DNA of 64,000 nucleotides from Plasmodium relictum (GCF_900005765.1 NC_041687.1:930001-994000), one strand, 5' to 3'. Shown: positions 21,330-31,121, counted from the first letter of the stretch. A program made the numbers and translations. The notes: a model not told the origin generated them from the letters alone.

Positions 21330-22817
21330 ATTTCATAATTCTGATCATTAATTTTTTTTTTTTTTACAAAATTATATATATATATTTTTAACTCTACAAT
21401 GTTTTTTTTATAAAAAAAAAAGAATATTATTATATAATATTAAAAAAAATAAAAGAATTTTCTTCTATTTTTAAATAATTTAAAGGATGTTAAAACATCT
21501 TATTTTATTTTTAACCATTAACAATAAAAAAAAAAAAAATCTGATTCAATTACTTCAGAAACGACTTTCTAGGTAGTTCATATAAAAAAAAACAAAATGA
21601 ATTATATGAATATTTATATGAATATTTATATGAATAAAAAAAAAAGGTAAAAGGCATAAAATATAGATTGATATAAAAATAAAATGATATAAAATATAAA
21701 TAAAATAAAAACGAAAAAATGAAGTGAGGTATAGGTTAAAATCTTAAACAATAAAATTCATAATAATATCAGATTAATATAGCATATTCTATGAAACTCA
21801 TATATATTTGCAATTTTCCTTTTATTTATTTTAGCATATTAGGTAATTAAATCCATTATTAAAAAATTGCAGTTTTAGTAATTAAAGTAAATTTCTTTCA
21901 TTTAAAATAGTACCTTTAAAATATTAATGAATTTATGAAGCTTCAGCATAAAAAAAATTCAATTTAATTTTTTCATTTATTTATATATAAAAACTTAAAG
22001 TTTCCCTGGATTACATTCATATAGAGAACTTTTCATAAAATTAAAAACAATTATTAGATGAAATTATTATAAGTTTTTCATACTTTTTTTTAATTTTATG
22101 CAATTATTTTTTAAAATAAAAAAATATCGATATTATTTATACTTTTTTTGTTTTATATATTATCCATTTTTAAATTAATGAAACATCTTAAATTCATATG
22201 TACAAACTTGGAAAACTTGAATTTTTTTTTTTTCAAAAAAATAATATTAAAAGAAATTTATAAGTAAATAAAAAATGAATTTATCTTAGTACTTTTATAT
22301 CTTTCTTAATATTTAAAAAAATTTGTGTCATATCGTTTGATAAGAATAAAAATGCATCTTTTTATTTTTAATAATTTAAATGTATATATATAATTAAGGT
22401 ATTTTTAAATTATAAAAATAAATTTTTTCTATTTTTAGATTAAAAAAAATACTAATTGTTCTTTTACTCCTTAAATTATTTGTTAAATATATTTCAAAAA
22501 TGTTACTACTTGATTTAAAATAAATAGTAAAAAAAAAAAAAATCATTTAAAAATATATAAAACAAATTTTTTTAAACGCATAAAATTTTCAATTTTTATA
22601 AAAAAAAAAAAAATAGTAAATATAATATATAATTATAAATGAATAAAAATGTAAACGTAAGTTCATTATAGTTTTCCATCATGTGATTTTTAAATTAAGA
22701 AAAATTTTTGTATTGCAATTACACTTTTAAGTTCACAACATATAATTTCTTTTTCTTTCTTATTAATGTCTCTTCTATTATCTTCTTTTTTGTTCCTATT
22801 CTTTAGTTATATTTATT
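21330..22817. other. Intergenic region, mutase promoter / eL38 3' side
   Basis: 1.5 kb without a supported gene. It contains three tandem copies of a 12-bp unit, ATTTATATGAAT-like, at about 21600-21635, and a 10-bp perfect palindrome TGAAGCTTCA at about 21936. The rest is A/T tracts. It carries the eL38 3' UTR and the mutase promoter. Confidence 0.5.
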
Positions 22818-23081
22818 TTATTTTTTAGAAGTTTTTGCAGTTTTTTTTTTAGGATAATATATCCTCTTAAGACTTGGTAATAAGGAGTTCTCAATCCTTT
22901 CTGCTTTTTTACGATCAGAAAATACCATTGTGTATAAATATCTCTTTGTTCTTAATTTTAATTTTGTTATGATAGTATTTTTCTTTAATTTACTTTTTTT
23001 CTTCACAATAATTACAGCTGTGGTATCAGGCTTTCTGCTTATCTTCAAAAATTTTCGAATGTCATTTATTTGTTTTGGCAT
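22818..23081 (-). CDS. RPL38: 60S ribosomal protein eL38
   Basis: An 87-aa basic ribosomal protein, complete from ATG to stop without an intron. The N terminus MPKQINDIRKFL and the core KKNTIITKLKLRTKRYLYTM (family: K-F-K-x-R-C-S-x-YLYTL) identify eL38. The usual protein is about 70 residues. Here the C terminus is extended by a Lys-rich tail after the family's KQSLPPGL-like segment, which reads SLLPSLKRIYYPKKK. It is part of the 60S subunit at the solvent side. It is head to head with P0, another 60S component, about 1.55 kb away, so the two may share promoter elements. Confidence 0.95.
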   Translation of the reverse strand: MPKQINDIRKFLKISRKPDTTAVIIVKKKSKLKKNTIITKLKLRTKRYLYTMVFSDRKKAERIENSLLPSLKRIYYPKKKTAKTSKK

Positions 23082-24635
23082 TTTTTCTTTTCTTTTTTAT
23101 ATAATATTTTTTAAAAATTTCTTATAATGACTAATTCCCTTTTAAATATATATATATATATATTTTTTCTTTTTTTTTATAATAAAAGTGTTAATATAAA
23201 AATTTTTAATTTTTTTAAATTATACATAAGAAAAAAAAAAAGAATAGTTGAAAAAAATTTTATATATACATATAAAAAAAAAAATATATATAAGAATTTA
23301 TATATTTATGCATGTTAATAAATATATGTATATGCATATGTATCTTTTAAAAATTTCAATTTTTTTAAATAATGAAAAAAAAAAAATATATATAAATATA
23401 AACAATGTTGTAATTATCATAGGAATAAAATACAATATTTCATTTTACTTATTTCTTTTTTAAATTAATATATATGACATTACATAATTAAAAAAGTTCT
23501 AGTACAGAAGAAATTGAAAAATACAAATTTCTTATAAATGATGTATTAACCATATTGAGTATTACTAAATTTTAAAAATGTCCCCTTTTTTCACTACAAA
23601 AGAAAAAAATAAAACTAAAGTTCATATACTACAAAAAAAAAAAAAAAAAAAAATAAATTGAAAAAAAAAATGTAATTGAAAAAAAATTTATATATTTATA
23701 TATATTTTTTTTTTTATTTTATATATTTTGTAATTTGGTATTTTACTTTTGGTTTCTTGGAAAATATAATTTCTTTTTTTTATAAGAACTTCTAATTTAT
23801 GGTAATTAAAAAAAATTAAATGTTGTTTTTATGATATTCATTTTGATCAAAGAAATTATTTATTTTCTTTATATATAAATTTATTACATTTATTTTTGAT
23901 TTATTCATACACTTTTATATTTTTTTTTGCTTTTATTTTTTTTTTTTGAATTTCCTTTTTGAATAAAGAAAATTATCTTTAATTACATTTATATCATATT
24001 TCATAAAAAAGTATATATCATTTAAAATATATTTTTTGCTTCATAATTAATTGCTTGGTTTTGTTCATATATATTTACATGGGACTTAAATAATTTGATA
24101 TGCATTGCATATATTATATATATATATCATTTGTATTTTTTTCCTGTTGTTTATGATAATTTAGTAGCATATATGATTTATTTTAATTTTTAAGCATTTT
24201 TTAATAGCATACAATGCTTATATGAATATTAATTTTTAAATGTTATTACTTTGATCAATTTTTTTTTATTGTTTATCATAAAATGTTTTATTATGATAAT
24301 TTGAGATAATGTTTATCTTATTTTATATATAAATTTAAATTCATATGTTTCTTCAAATATATATTAGTGTTTATTAATATTTTTATTTGTTCTTTTATTT
24401 ACGCAATTATATATTAATATATATTTTGGCATGATTTTCATATATTCACTTCTTTTTTTTTATCATATATATATTTATATATTTTTTTTTTTTTTAGGTT
24501 AAAGTGATTGTCAGACATTAAATGTACTGCCAGTCTCCATAAAGTCATTGATTTTCTTTTTTTTAAATTGTAAGATTTTTATATCAGAACTTTTTTTTTA
24601 AACTTATAATTTTTATTAATAAAAAGTAGAACAAA
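23082..24635. promoter_or_regulatory. Shared divergent promoter region, eL38 / P0
   Basis: Two 60S ribosomal protein genes point away from this 1554-bp stretch, which must hold both promoters. It contains an A-run near 23634-23651, T-tracts, a 15-bp inverted repeat at 24098-24112 (arms ATATGCA/TGCATAT) made of two abutting TGCAT motifs, and a strong polypyrimidine-AG at about 24482-24498. That AG is followed by about 50 bases of clearly less A/T-rich sequence, which looks like a 5' UTR exon of P0. Small low-complexity frames at 23127-23463 are not genes. Confidence 0.6.
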
Positions 24636-25586
24636 ATGGCGAAATTATCGAAGGCACAAAAAAAACAAATGTATATTGACAAACTTAGCACTTTGATCCA
24701 GCAATATACAAAAATATTAATTGTTCATGTAGATAATGTAGGATCTAATCAAATGGCAACTGTTCGTCAAAGTTTGAGAGGAAAAGCTGTAATATTAATG
24801 GGAAAAAATACAAGAATAAGGACAGCATTAAAAAAGAATTTACAAGCCGTACCACAAATAGAAAAATTATTGCCATTAGTAAAATTAAATATGGGTTTTG
24901 TTTTTTGCAATGATGATTTATCAGAAGTCAGGAAAATTATTTTAGAAAATAGATCACCTGCACCAGCAAGGTTAGGTGTTATAGCCCCAATTGATGTTTA
25001 TATTCCACCAGGTCCAACAGGTATGGATCCCTCCCATACATCATTTTTTCAATCTCTTGGTATATCAACAAAAATTGTAAAAGGTCAAATTGAAATACAA
25101 GAAAAAGTGCATTTAATTAAACAGGGAGAAAAAGTAACAGCTTCATCAGCTACTCTTTTACAAAAATTTAACATGAAGCCTTTTTCATATGGTGTTGAAG
25201 TAAAAACTGTGTATGATGATGGAGTTATATATGATGCTGATGTTTTAGATATCACTGAAGAAGATATCTTAAAAAAATTTTCAAAAGGTGTTTCTAATGT
25301 AGCTGCATTGTCTAGAGCTGTCGGTATAATAACAGAAGCTTCTTATCCACATGTCTTTGTAGAAGCATTTAAAAACATTGTTGCCTTAGTAATTGACTCT
25401 GATTACACATTCCCATTAATGCAAAATATTAAGAACATGGTTGAAAATCCACAAGCATACGTTGCTGCTGCACCTGTTGCTTCAGCTGCTAAAGTAGAAG
25501 AACCTAAAAAAGAAGAAGCAAAAAAACAAGAAGAAGAAGAAGAAGAAGATGAAGATGGTTTCGCTGGGTTTGGAATGTTTGGTTAA
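24636..25586 (+). CDS. RPLP0: 60S acidic ribosomal protein P0 (uL10)
   Basis: A 316-aa ribosomal stalk base protein, single coding exon. It anchors P1/P2 dimers and binds 28S rRNA, recruiting translation factors. The N-terminal rRNA-binding domain (MAKLSKAQKKQMY to about residue 185) contains VGSNQMATVRQSLRGKAVILMGKNT, split by a recognisable inserted domain around LGVIAPIDVYIPPGPTGMDP. It is followed by the P1/P2-binding helices, an Ala-rich hinge and an acidic tail. Codon use is richer in G and C than the neighbours, as expected for a highly expressed gene. Odd point: the extreme C terminus is GFAGFGMFG, with Gly where the family nearly always ends in Asp. Just downstream lies the U14 snoRNA array. 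Confidence 0.97.
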   Translation: MAKLSKAQKKQMYIDKLSTLIQQYTKILIVHVDNVGSNQMATVRQSLRGKAVILMGKNTRIRTALKKNLQAVPQIEKLLPLVKLNMGFVFCNDDLSEVRKIILENRSPAPARLGVIAPIDVYIPPGPTGMDPSHTSFFQSLGISTKIVKGQIEIQEKVHLIKQGEKVTASSATLLQKFNMKPFSYGVEVKTVYDDGVIYDADVLDITEEDILKKFSKGVSNVAALSRAVGIITEASYPHVFVEAFKNIVALVIDSDYTFPLMQNIKNMVENPQAYVAAAPVASAAKVEEPKKEEAKKQEEEEEEDEDGFAGFGMFG

Positions 25587-25807
25587 TATTATTATTATTT
25601 ATCAGGAAGACAAACATTTTAGAATAGAAAATAATAATAAAGCAAAAAAACAAAATAGAGTTACGCTAAATTATGCCATTTTTTACATGTAAAATGATTA
25701 TATTGACTTTTATAATTTAAAAGGTAATAAAAATAATTTGTATTATATATATATATTTGTTCATTTAATAGCTATTGTACGCTTATTATATATATTAGGA
25801 ATTATTT

Positions 25808-25878
<71 letters not shown>

Positions 25879-25903
25879 TATGTTTGAATTATGTGAATTA
25901 TAA
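25587..25903. other. P0 3' region with long (AT)n
   Basis: Holds the P0 3' UTR. It contains an uninterrupted AT dinucleotide tract of 64 bases at 25811-25874, immediately before the first degenerate U14-like unit. No gene is seen. Confidence 0.7.
25811..25874. repeat. (AT)32 microsatellite
   Basis: Perfect AT repeat read directly. It borders the tandem U14 array and is one of the two longest TA tracts in the window. Confidence 0.95.
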
Positions 25904-26016
25904 TTGATGCACATATTCTAAGAGTGTTAATAAACAGTTTTGAAATATTTATATTTGAAAATATAGAAGGCTCTATGAATAATTTTCATATATTAGAAGT
26001 AAATATTTGATACAAA
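25886..26016 (+). ncRNA. Degenerate U14-like unit (copy 0)
   Basis: A relic positioned 187 bp before the first intact copy, the same period as the rest of the array. It keeps the internal GGCTCTATGAAT phrase, a CAGTTTTGA remnant of domain A and an ending in AGAAGTAAATATTTGATACAAA that aligns with the domain B, D-box and 3' stem of intact copies. The C box (TTGATGC at 25904-25910) and D box (TTGA at 26007-26010) are both off consensus, and the rRNA-pairing domains are broken. It is unlikely to make a functional snoRNA. Confidence 0.5.
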
Positions 26017-26082
26017 TAATAAAATTATTGTATTTTTAAAAATAAGTATTTATATAAAAATTGTAATTTATATATTTATGTT

Positions 26083-26191
26083 TTCTGTGAATGATGATAA
26101 AAAATTCTCAAAATGTTCGCAGTTGAGAGTTTAAAAAAAAAAGCTCTATGAATTATTATTGTAGCCTTCACTTAGATGTCTGACGCAAAAC
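26083..26191 (+). ncRNA. snoU14: U14 box C/D snoRNA, copy 1
   Basis: Box C ATGATGA at 26091-26097 and box D CTGA at 26180-26183 enclose both U14 rRNA-pairing domains. Domain A, TTCGCAGTT (26116-26124), is complementary to the conserved 18S AACTGCGAA. Domain B, CTTAGATGT (26171-26179) directly before box D, is complementary to 18S ACATCTAAG. By the D+5 rule domain B directs methylation of the C in ACATC, the known U14 target. Flanking bases TGTG and CGCA form a terminal stem with one G-U pair. U14 is also needed for 18S processing. Identification rests on both domains plus boxes in the right order and a length of about 100 nt, typical for U14. It lies in the intergenic region downstream of P0, same strand. 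Confidence 0.9.
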
Positions 26192-26289
26192 ATAAATATA
26201 TTTTAGAAAAGAATTATTATTCAAAATATGAATTTAAGTTATATAGATAATATATTCTTATATATTTATATCTGTATATATTTATATGT

Positions 26290-26393
26290 TTTCATGAATG
26301 ATGATAAAAAAATTCTCAAAATGTTCGCAGTTGAGAGTATAAAAACTCCATGAAGAACTTTTGTAGCCTTCACTTAGATGTCTGACATAAAGC
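26290..26393 (+). ncRNA. snoU14: U14 box C/D snoRNA, copy 2
   Basis: Box C at 26298-26304, domain A at 26324-26332, domain B at 26373-26381 and box D at 26382-26385. The rRNA-pairing domains are identical to copies 1 and 3, while the variable centre differs (ACTCCATGAAGAAC). The terminal stem is CATG with CATA. Relative to copy 1 the third pair changes from G-C to A-U with both strands altered, evidence that the stem is maintained by selection. It is spaced 207 bp after copy 1. Confidence 0.9.
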
Positions 26394-26473
26394 ATATTAA
26401 TTTTTTATAGAAAGAAAACAACGCTAAAAAATTATTGTTATATATATATATATATATATGCATAGAGTTATAT

Positions 26474-26583
26474 TTTTTGTGAATGATGATAAAAAATTCT
26501 CAAAATGTTCGCAGTTGAGAGTTTAAAAAAAAAAGCTCTATGAATTATTATTGTAGCCTTCACTTAGATGTCTGACACAAAAA
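26474..26583 (+). ncRNA. snoU14: U14 box C/D snoRNA, copy 3
   Basis: Box C at 26483-26489, domain A at 26508-26516, domain B at 26563-26571 and box D at 26572-26575. It is nearly identical to copy 1 across the whole body. It has the best terminal stem of the array, TTTTTGTG paired perfectly with CACAAAAA. It is spaced 185 bp after copy 2. All sequence requirements for a functional U14 are met. Confidence 0.9.
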
Positions 26584-26663
26584 ATAATTAATAGATTTAA
26601 AAAAAAAATAAAAAAATGTTATATAAATATATATATATATATATTAACATGTGTCTTTATGAT

Positions 26664-26768
26664 TTAGTATATGATAATAAGTAAATTTCACAGAATATTA
26701 GTATTTGAGTATTAAGAAAAAATCTGTGAAAAAATATTATAGCCTTCACTTAGAAGTATGATACAAAA
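26664..26768 (+). ncRNA. Degenerate U14-like unit (copy 4)
   Basis: Last unit of the array, 188 bp after copy 3. It keeps the TAGCCTTCACTTAGA stretch exactly, but domain B then reads AAGT instead of TGT, box D is ATGA (26758-26761) and box C is ATGATAA (26671-26677). Domain A is lost (ATTAGTATT in its place). A new internal stem TTCACAGA/TCTGTGAA appears. It is probably a decaying duplicate, or possibly a snoRNA diverging to another role. Confidence 0.6.
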
Positions 26769-26999
26769 CATTAGAGTTTTTATTATGTATAAGTTGTAAA
26801 AGAAAAAGAGATAATTTATTTAAACAAAATGAAATTGAAACCGTTACATTTCAAAAAAAATTTATAAAGAAGATACAATAAAAAAAAAAGAAAAGTAAAA
26901 AATATGTTATTTTATTGAAATTTGCGAATTATAATATGCAACCATTTTTAATATATATAAAAAAAGTTTAATAGGGATTTTAATATATTATATTACAAA

Positions 27000-27032
<33 letters not shown>

Positions 27033-28597
27033 TTATACATAAGTTATTAAAATAATTTTACATATAGAAAAAAAGAAATAAAATAAAAAAAAAATTATTA
27101 TTATTTATATAAATTATTTATAAAGCATGTTAATACATTTTAGTGATATAAATTGCATACAAATTTGACTTTATTTAATGATTAAAGATATACCTATTAT
27201 ATAATTCATTTGCTTTTGTGAAATAAAGAAGGAAAAATAAGAATTCATATGCATTTGTTTATTTTATATAATTATTCGTTTTGTATTCATATATTACGTT
27301 GTATTAGATATATATATTATTCCTTTTACATAATCTTATGAAAAAATTATTAAAATCAAATAATTATTTTATTTTTTTTTTATGTTTTATTCTAATTCAT
27401 ATTATGTCATAATATAAATATACATATTTCAATTTTTACTTTTTAAACTTTATAGGTTAATATACATTAGTGTTATAAAATTATTATGATAGATAAATAT
27501 TATACTTAACAAAAGGGAAATTTTGTCTTTATATCTTTTTCACAGCGGTATTTTTTTTTTTCATTAGTATATAAAAAAAAATTAATTAAATATGTAATTA
27601 GTAAATATATTTATTGCATATATAAATATATTTTTTTTTAATTAAAAAACTATTAAGCTTATATGAAATAGTTAAATTTTTAAGAACATTAATAAAAAGA
27701 AAAACAAAAAAAACTTTTATTTTTTAAAATTTTAATCAATAAATTTCCTTTAACATTTTTTTATTTAATTAAATATGTCATTTGAAAAAAGAAAAAAAAA
27801 TTAATTGAATATATATTTATAAAAAATTAAAAAATAATTTATAAAAATGTATAAAGAATAAGATGTTACACATAACAAAAATAGTATGAAAATACATAAA
27901 CTTTTATTAAATAGATAAAATCTGATAAAAAAAATTATGGCCTGTTCGGAATAATAAATACTTTCCATTAATTTTCTTTGAGACAAAAATTTTGTTCAAA
28001 AATTATTACAATTTTTTACTATATTTAGAAATGAATGGCACTAATCTTAATAATTTTTAATTTAAAAAAAAAAAAAGATTTTATATGATGTTTTAAGTAT
28101 TTATAAATATTCTTCTAGATATATGTGCATACTTAAAGAGTTAATAAAAGTATTTTATTAATAATAATAAAATGTTTAAATTTTTTATTTTTTTAATATG
28201 CTTATTCTTAAAAGAAGAAACAAAAAGTAACTTCAACAAATATTATACATAAATATTTGAATAAATTAAAAATAATTTAATTAGTTTTTATAATTTTAAA
28301 AATAAAAATATTTTATCATTTTTTTTTTTTATTTTATTTTATTTTTTTTTATTTTGTTATACTATATTTTTTTTTTTTTTGTTTATTTGTACATTTTTTC
28401 AATAAAATTTTTTTATTTAAATTATAAGAACATTTTAAGAGTAAACTGAAGAATAAAAACATTTTAGAGACTTATTTTTCCTTTTTTTTTTATCATTTTA
28501 CACTTAATTTTGCATTAAGGCCATCTAAATAAATATTAAATAAATTTTTGAAATATATGAAGACTTAAAATATAAATTTATAAATTATGTTTGTGTA

Positions 28598-28643
<46 letters not shown>

Positions 28644-28687
28644 TACTTCAATTTTTCTTTTATTTTTTATAAATTGTAAATTAGAAA
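26769..28687. other. Intergenic region, U14 array / RPT5
   Basis: 1.9 kb holding the RPT5 promoter. TA-rich tracts lie at about 27004-27032 and 28602-28641, the latter ending only about 46 bases before the RPT5 ATG. A TTCACAGCGGTA followed by a T-run at about 27538-27561, and a GGCCTGTTCGGAAT patch at about 27938-27951, are less A/T-rich than the surroundings and unexplained. No gene is called. Confidence 0.5.
28602..28641. repeat. (TA)20 in RPT5 5' UTR
   Basis: Perfect TA repeat ending about 46 bp upstream of the RPT5 start codon, so probably transcribed in the 5' UTR. Confidence 0.9.
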
Positions 28688-30007
28688 ATGAATGTTGAAA
28701 ATATATTTGGAAATGAAGAGGTAAATGTAGATGAAATAGAAAAATTATCAAATAGCGAAATAAAAACAAGAATAAGTTTAATTGACACAGAAATAAAAAT
28801 ATTGAAAAATGAGCATGCAAGATTAAAGAATGAATATAAAAGTTTACAAGAAAAAATTAAAGATAATGTGGAAAAAATACATTTAAATAAAATGCTACCA
28901 TATTTAGTAGCAAATGTGGTAGAATCATTAGATTTAGAAGATGAAGAAGAAGAAAACGAACCAAAAGATGAATATGATTTATATGATAATAATTTAAAAT
29001 TAAGTCATGAGGGATTTCGTGATATAGATGATGAAAAAAGGGGAAAATGTATGGTAATTAAAACATCAACAAGGCAAACTATATTTTTACCAGTACCTGG
29101 ATTAATCGAGGCATCAGAATTAAAACCAGGAGATTTAGTTGGTGTAAATAAAGATAGTTATCTAATAATAGACAAATTACCTCAAGAATATGATAACAGA
29201 GTAAAGGCAATGGAAGTAATTGAAAAACCATCTGAAGATTATTCTGATATTGGAGGATTAGATAAACAAATAGAAGATTTGGTTGAAGCAATAGTATTAC
29301 CTATGCTACACAAAGAAAAGTTTGAAAAAATTGGAATAAAACCTCCAAAGGGTGTATTAATGCATGGACCTCCTGGTACAGGAAAAACTTTACTAGCAAG
29401 AGCTTGTGCATCTCAAACAAATGCAACATTTTTAAAGCTAGCTGGGCCTCAGCTAGTTCAGATGTTTATAGGAGATGGAGCAAAAATGGTTAGAGATGCT
29501 TTTAATTTAGCAAAAGAAAAAGCACCAGCAATTATTTTTATTGATGAATTAGATGCTATTGGAACTAAAAGATTTGATAGCGAATTATCAGGTGATAGAG
29601 AAGTTCAAAGAACTATGTTAGAATTACTAAATCAGCTAGATGGTTTCAGTACTGACGATACAGTTAAAGTTATTGCTGCTACAAATAGACCAGACACTTT
29701 AGATCCAGCTTTATTAAGATCTGGTAGATTAGATAGGAAAATTGAATTACCTCATCCAAATGAAGAATCCCGAGCTAGAATTTTACAAATACATTCACGA
29801 AAGATGAATGTTCATAAAGATGTTAACTTCGAGGAATTAGCTAGATCTACTGATGACTTTAACGGAGCACAGTTAAAAGCTGTGTGTGTTGAAGCAGGAA
29901 TGATTGCACTAAGAAGAGGGGCTACTGAAATTGATCATGAAGATTTTGTAGAAGGAATTACATCGGTTTTATCAAAAAAGAAAAGTACTCTGAATTATTT
30001 TACTTAA
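28688..30007 (+). CDS. RPT5: 26S proteasome regulatory ATPase 6A
   Basis: A 439-aa AAA+ ATPase of the 19S base that unfolds substrates into the 20S core. In order: an N-terminal coiled coil (about residues 17-65), the OB-fold domain ([20 protein letters not shown] onward, about 118-170), Walker A GPPGTGKT (about 228), the pore-loop region [15 protein letters not shown], Walker [15 protein letters not shown], and the arginine-finger and sensor motifs ([22 protein letters not shown]). The long match to RPT5, including [20 protein letters not shown], separates it from other RPT paralogues. The length equals the human protein. Odd point: the C-terminal gate-opening HbYX motif, YYA in human, reads YFT, replacing the conserved Tyr with Phe. 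Single exon. Confidence 0.96.
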   Translation: MNVENIFGNEEVNVDEIEKLSNSEIKTRISLIDTEIKILKNEHARLKNEYKSLQEKIKDNVEKIHLNKMLPYLVANVVESLDLEDEEEENEPKDEYDLYDNNLKLSHEGFRDIDDEKRGKCMVIKTSTRQTIFLPVPGLIEASELKPGDLVGVNKDSYLIIDKLPQEYDNRVKAMEVIEKPSEDYSDIGGLDKQIEDLVEAIVLPMLHKEKFEKIGIKPPKGVLMHGPPGTGKTLLARACASQTNATFLKLAGPQLVQMFIGDGAKMVRDAFNLAKEKAPAIIFIDELDAIGTKRFDSELSGDREVQRTMLELLNQLDGFSTDDTVKVIAATNRPDTLDPALLRSGRLDRKIELPHPNEESRARILQIHSRKMNVHKDVNFEELARSTDDFNGAQLKAVCVEAGMIALRRGATEIDHEDFVEGITSVLSKKKSTLNYFT

Positions 30008-31121
30008 TTATGTGCATATATATATGTATTCATATACATGGAACTACTCTTATATATATGCAATAATGTTAAAATGTCCACCCCAAAAAAATGACATATA
30101 GTATATAACAAATATGCCTATACACACATTTTAGAATACAGAAACAAACAATAAAACAATTCACTATATATAAGCATACATTAAAAGAAATATATATTTA
30201 AAAAATATAAACCATAAATTTTGTATATCTAGCTTCTTTTGTTTTAATATATATATTTTTTTTTTAATAATTTTCATCTATAATTTTTTTACATAAATCT
30301 TTGTTGTGATTCAATTTATTTATATGTATTTTATAATATAAAAAGTTTAATTTTTTTTTTCTTTTTTCTTTTTTTTTTATCAATACACTATATATATTAT
30401 AAAGCTGCTTTTTAGTTAATTTTTATTTTCTGAATTACTAAGGTTCTCTTATACTGAATTTCTTTCTTGAATATTTTTTTTTCATTTTTATTGAATATTT
30501 TTTATTTTGTATTTATTTTTCCTTTTTTTTTTTTTTATAATAATTTTTCCTAAATTAAAATTTAAAATTTTTTTAATTCTTTAAGATGCTTTTATACTTA
30601 ACAATGTGTATTAAGTACACAAGAAAAATATATATTTGATAAACATATTCCATTTAAACACAGTAAATATGAATTAAGTACTTTATATAATTATATGAAT
30701 TTATCCATATGAATTACAACAAAAAAAAATGTTTAATTCTTTTTTTTTTGTGTGTTTAAGTCAAAATTGCTCTCTTTTATTTAAAAACTATAACAATACC
30801 AAAAAAAAAAAAAAAAAAATAAATAAATAAAATAAAATAAAATAAAATAAAATAAAATAAAATAAAATAAAATAAATAAATAAATGAAATAAAGTAACAA
30901 AATAGTATTATTGTAATTGAATAAATAAATATACATTAAGAAGGTAGATAAATTATTGTATAAAAATATTCAAATCTTATATATTTTCAAATACAGAACT
31001 AAAGGAATGAGCAAAAAAATATAGAATATACTAATTTTACTAATAAATGAATCAATAAGTTGTCAAGAAGGGAAGTAAATACACAAGAATTATATAATAG
31101 AATATATAACAAAATAAAGAA
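30008..31121. other. Intergenic region, RPT5 / COG2
   Basis: Tandem intergenic stretch with RPT5 3' sequence and the COG2 promoter. It includes long T-tracts (30350-30375, 30520-30536), a 19-A run at 30801-30819 and a run of AAAAT/AAAT units at 30820-30893. No gene is seen. Confidence 0.6.
30820..30893. repeat. (AAAAT)n/(AAAT)n microsatellite
   Basis: About eleven AAAAT units flanked by AAAT units, directly following a 19-base A-run, upstream of COG2. Confidence 0.9.

Noticed and set aside
23127..23463. Overlapping small frames upstream of eL38
   Set aside because: Lys/Tyr/Ile repeats made of TA and A tracts in two frames, typical of non-coding sequence here.
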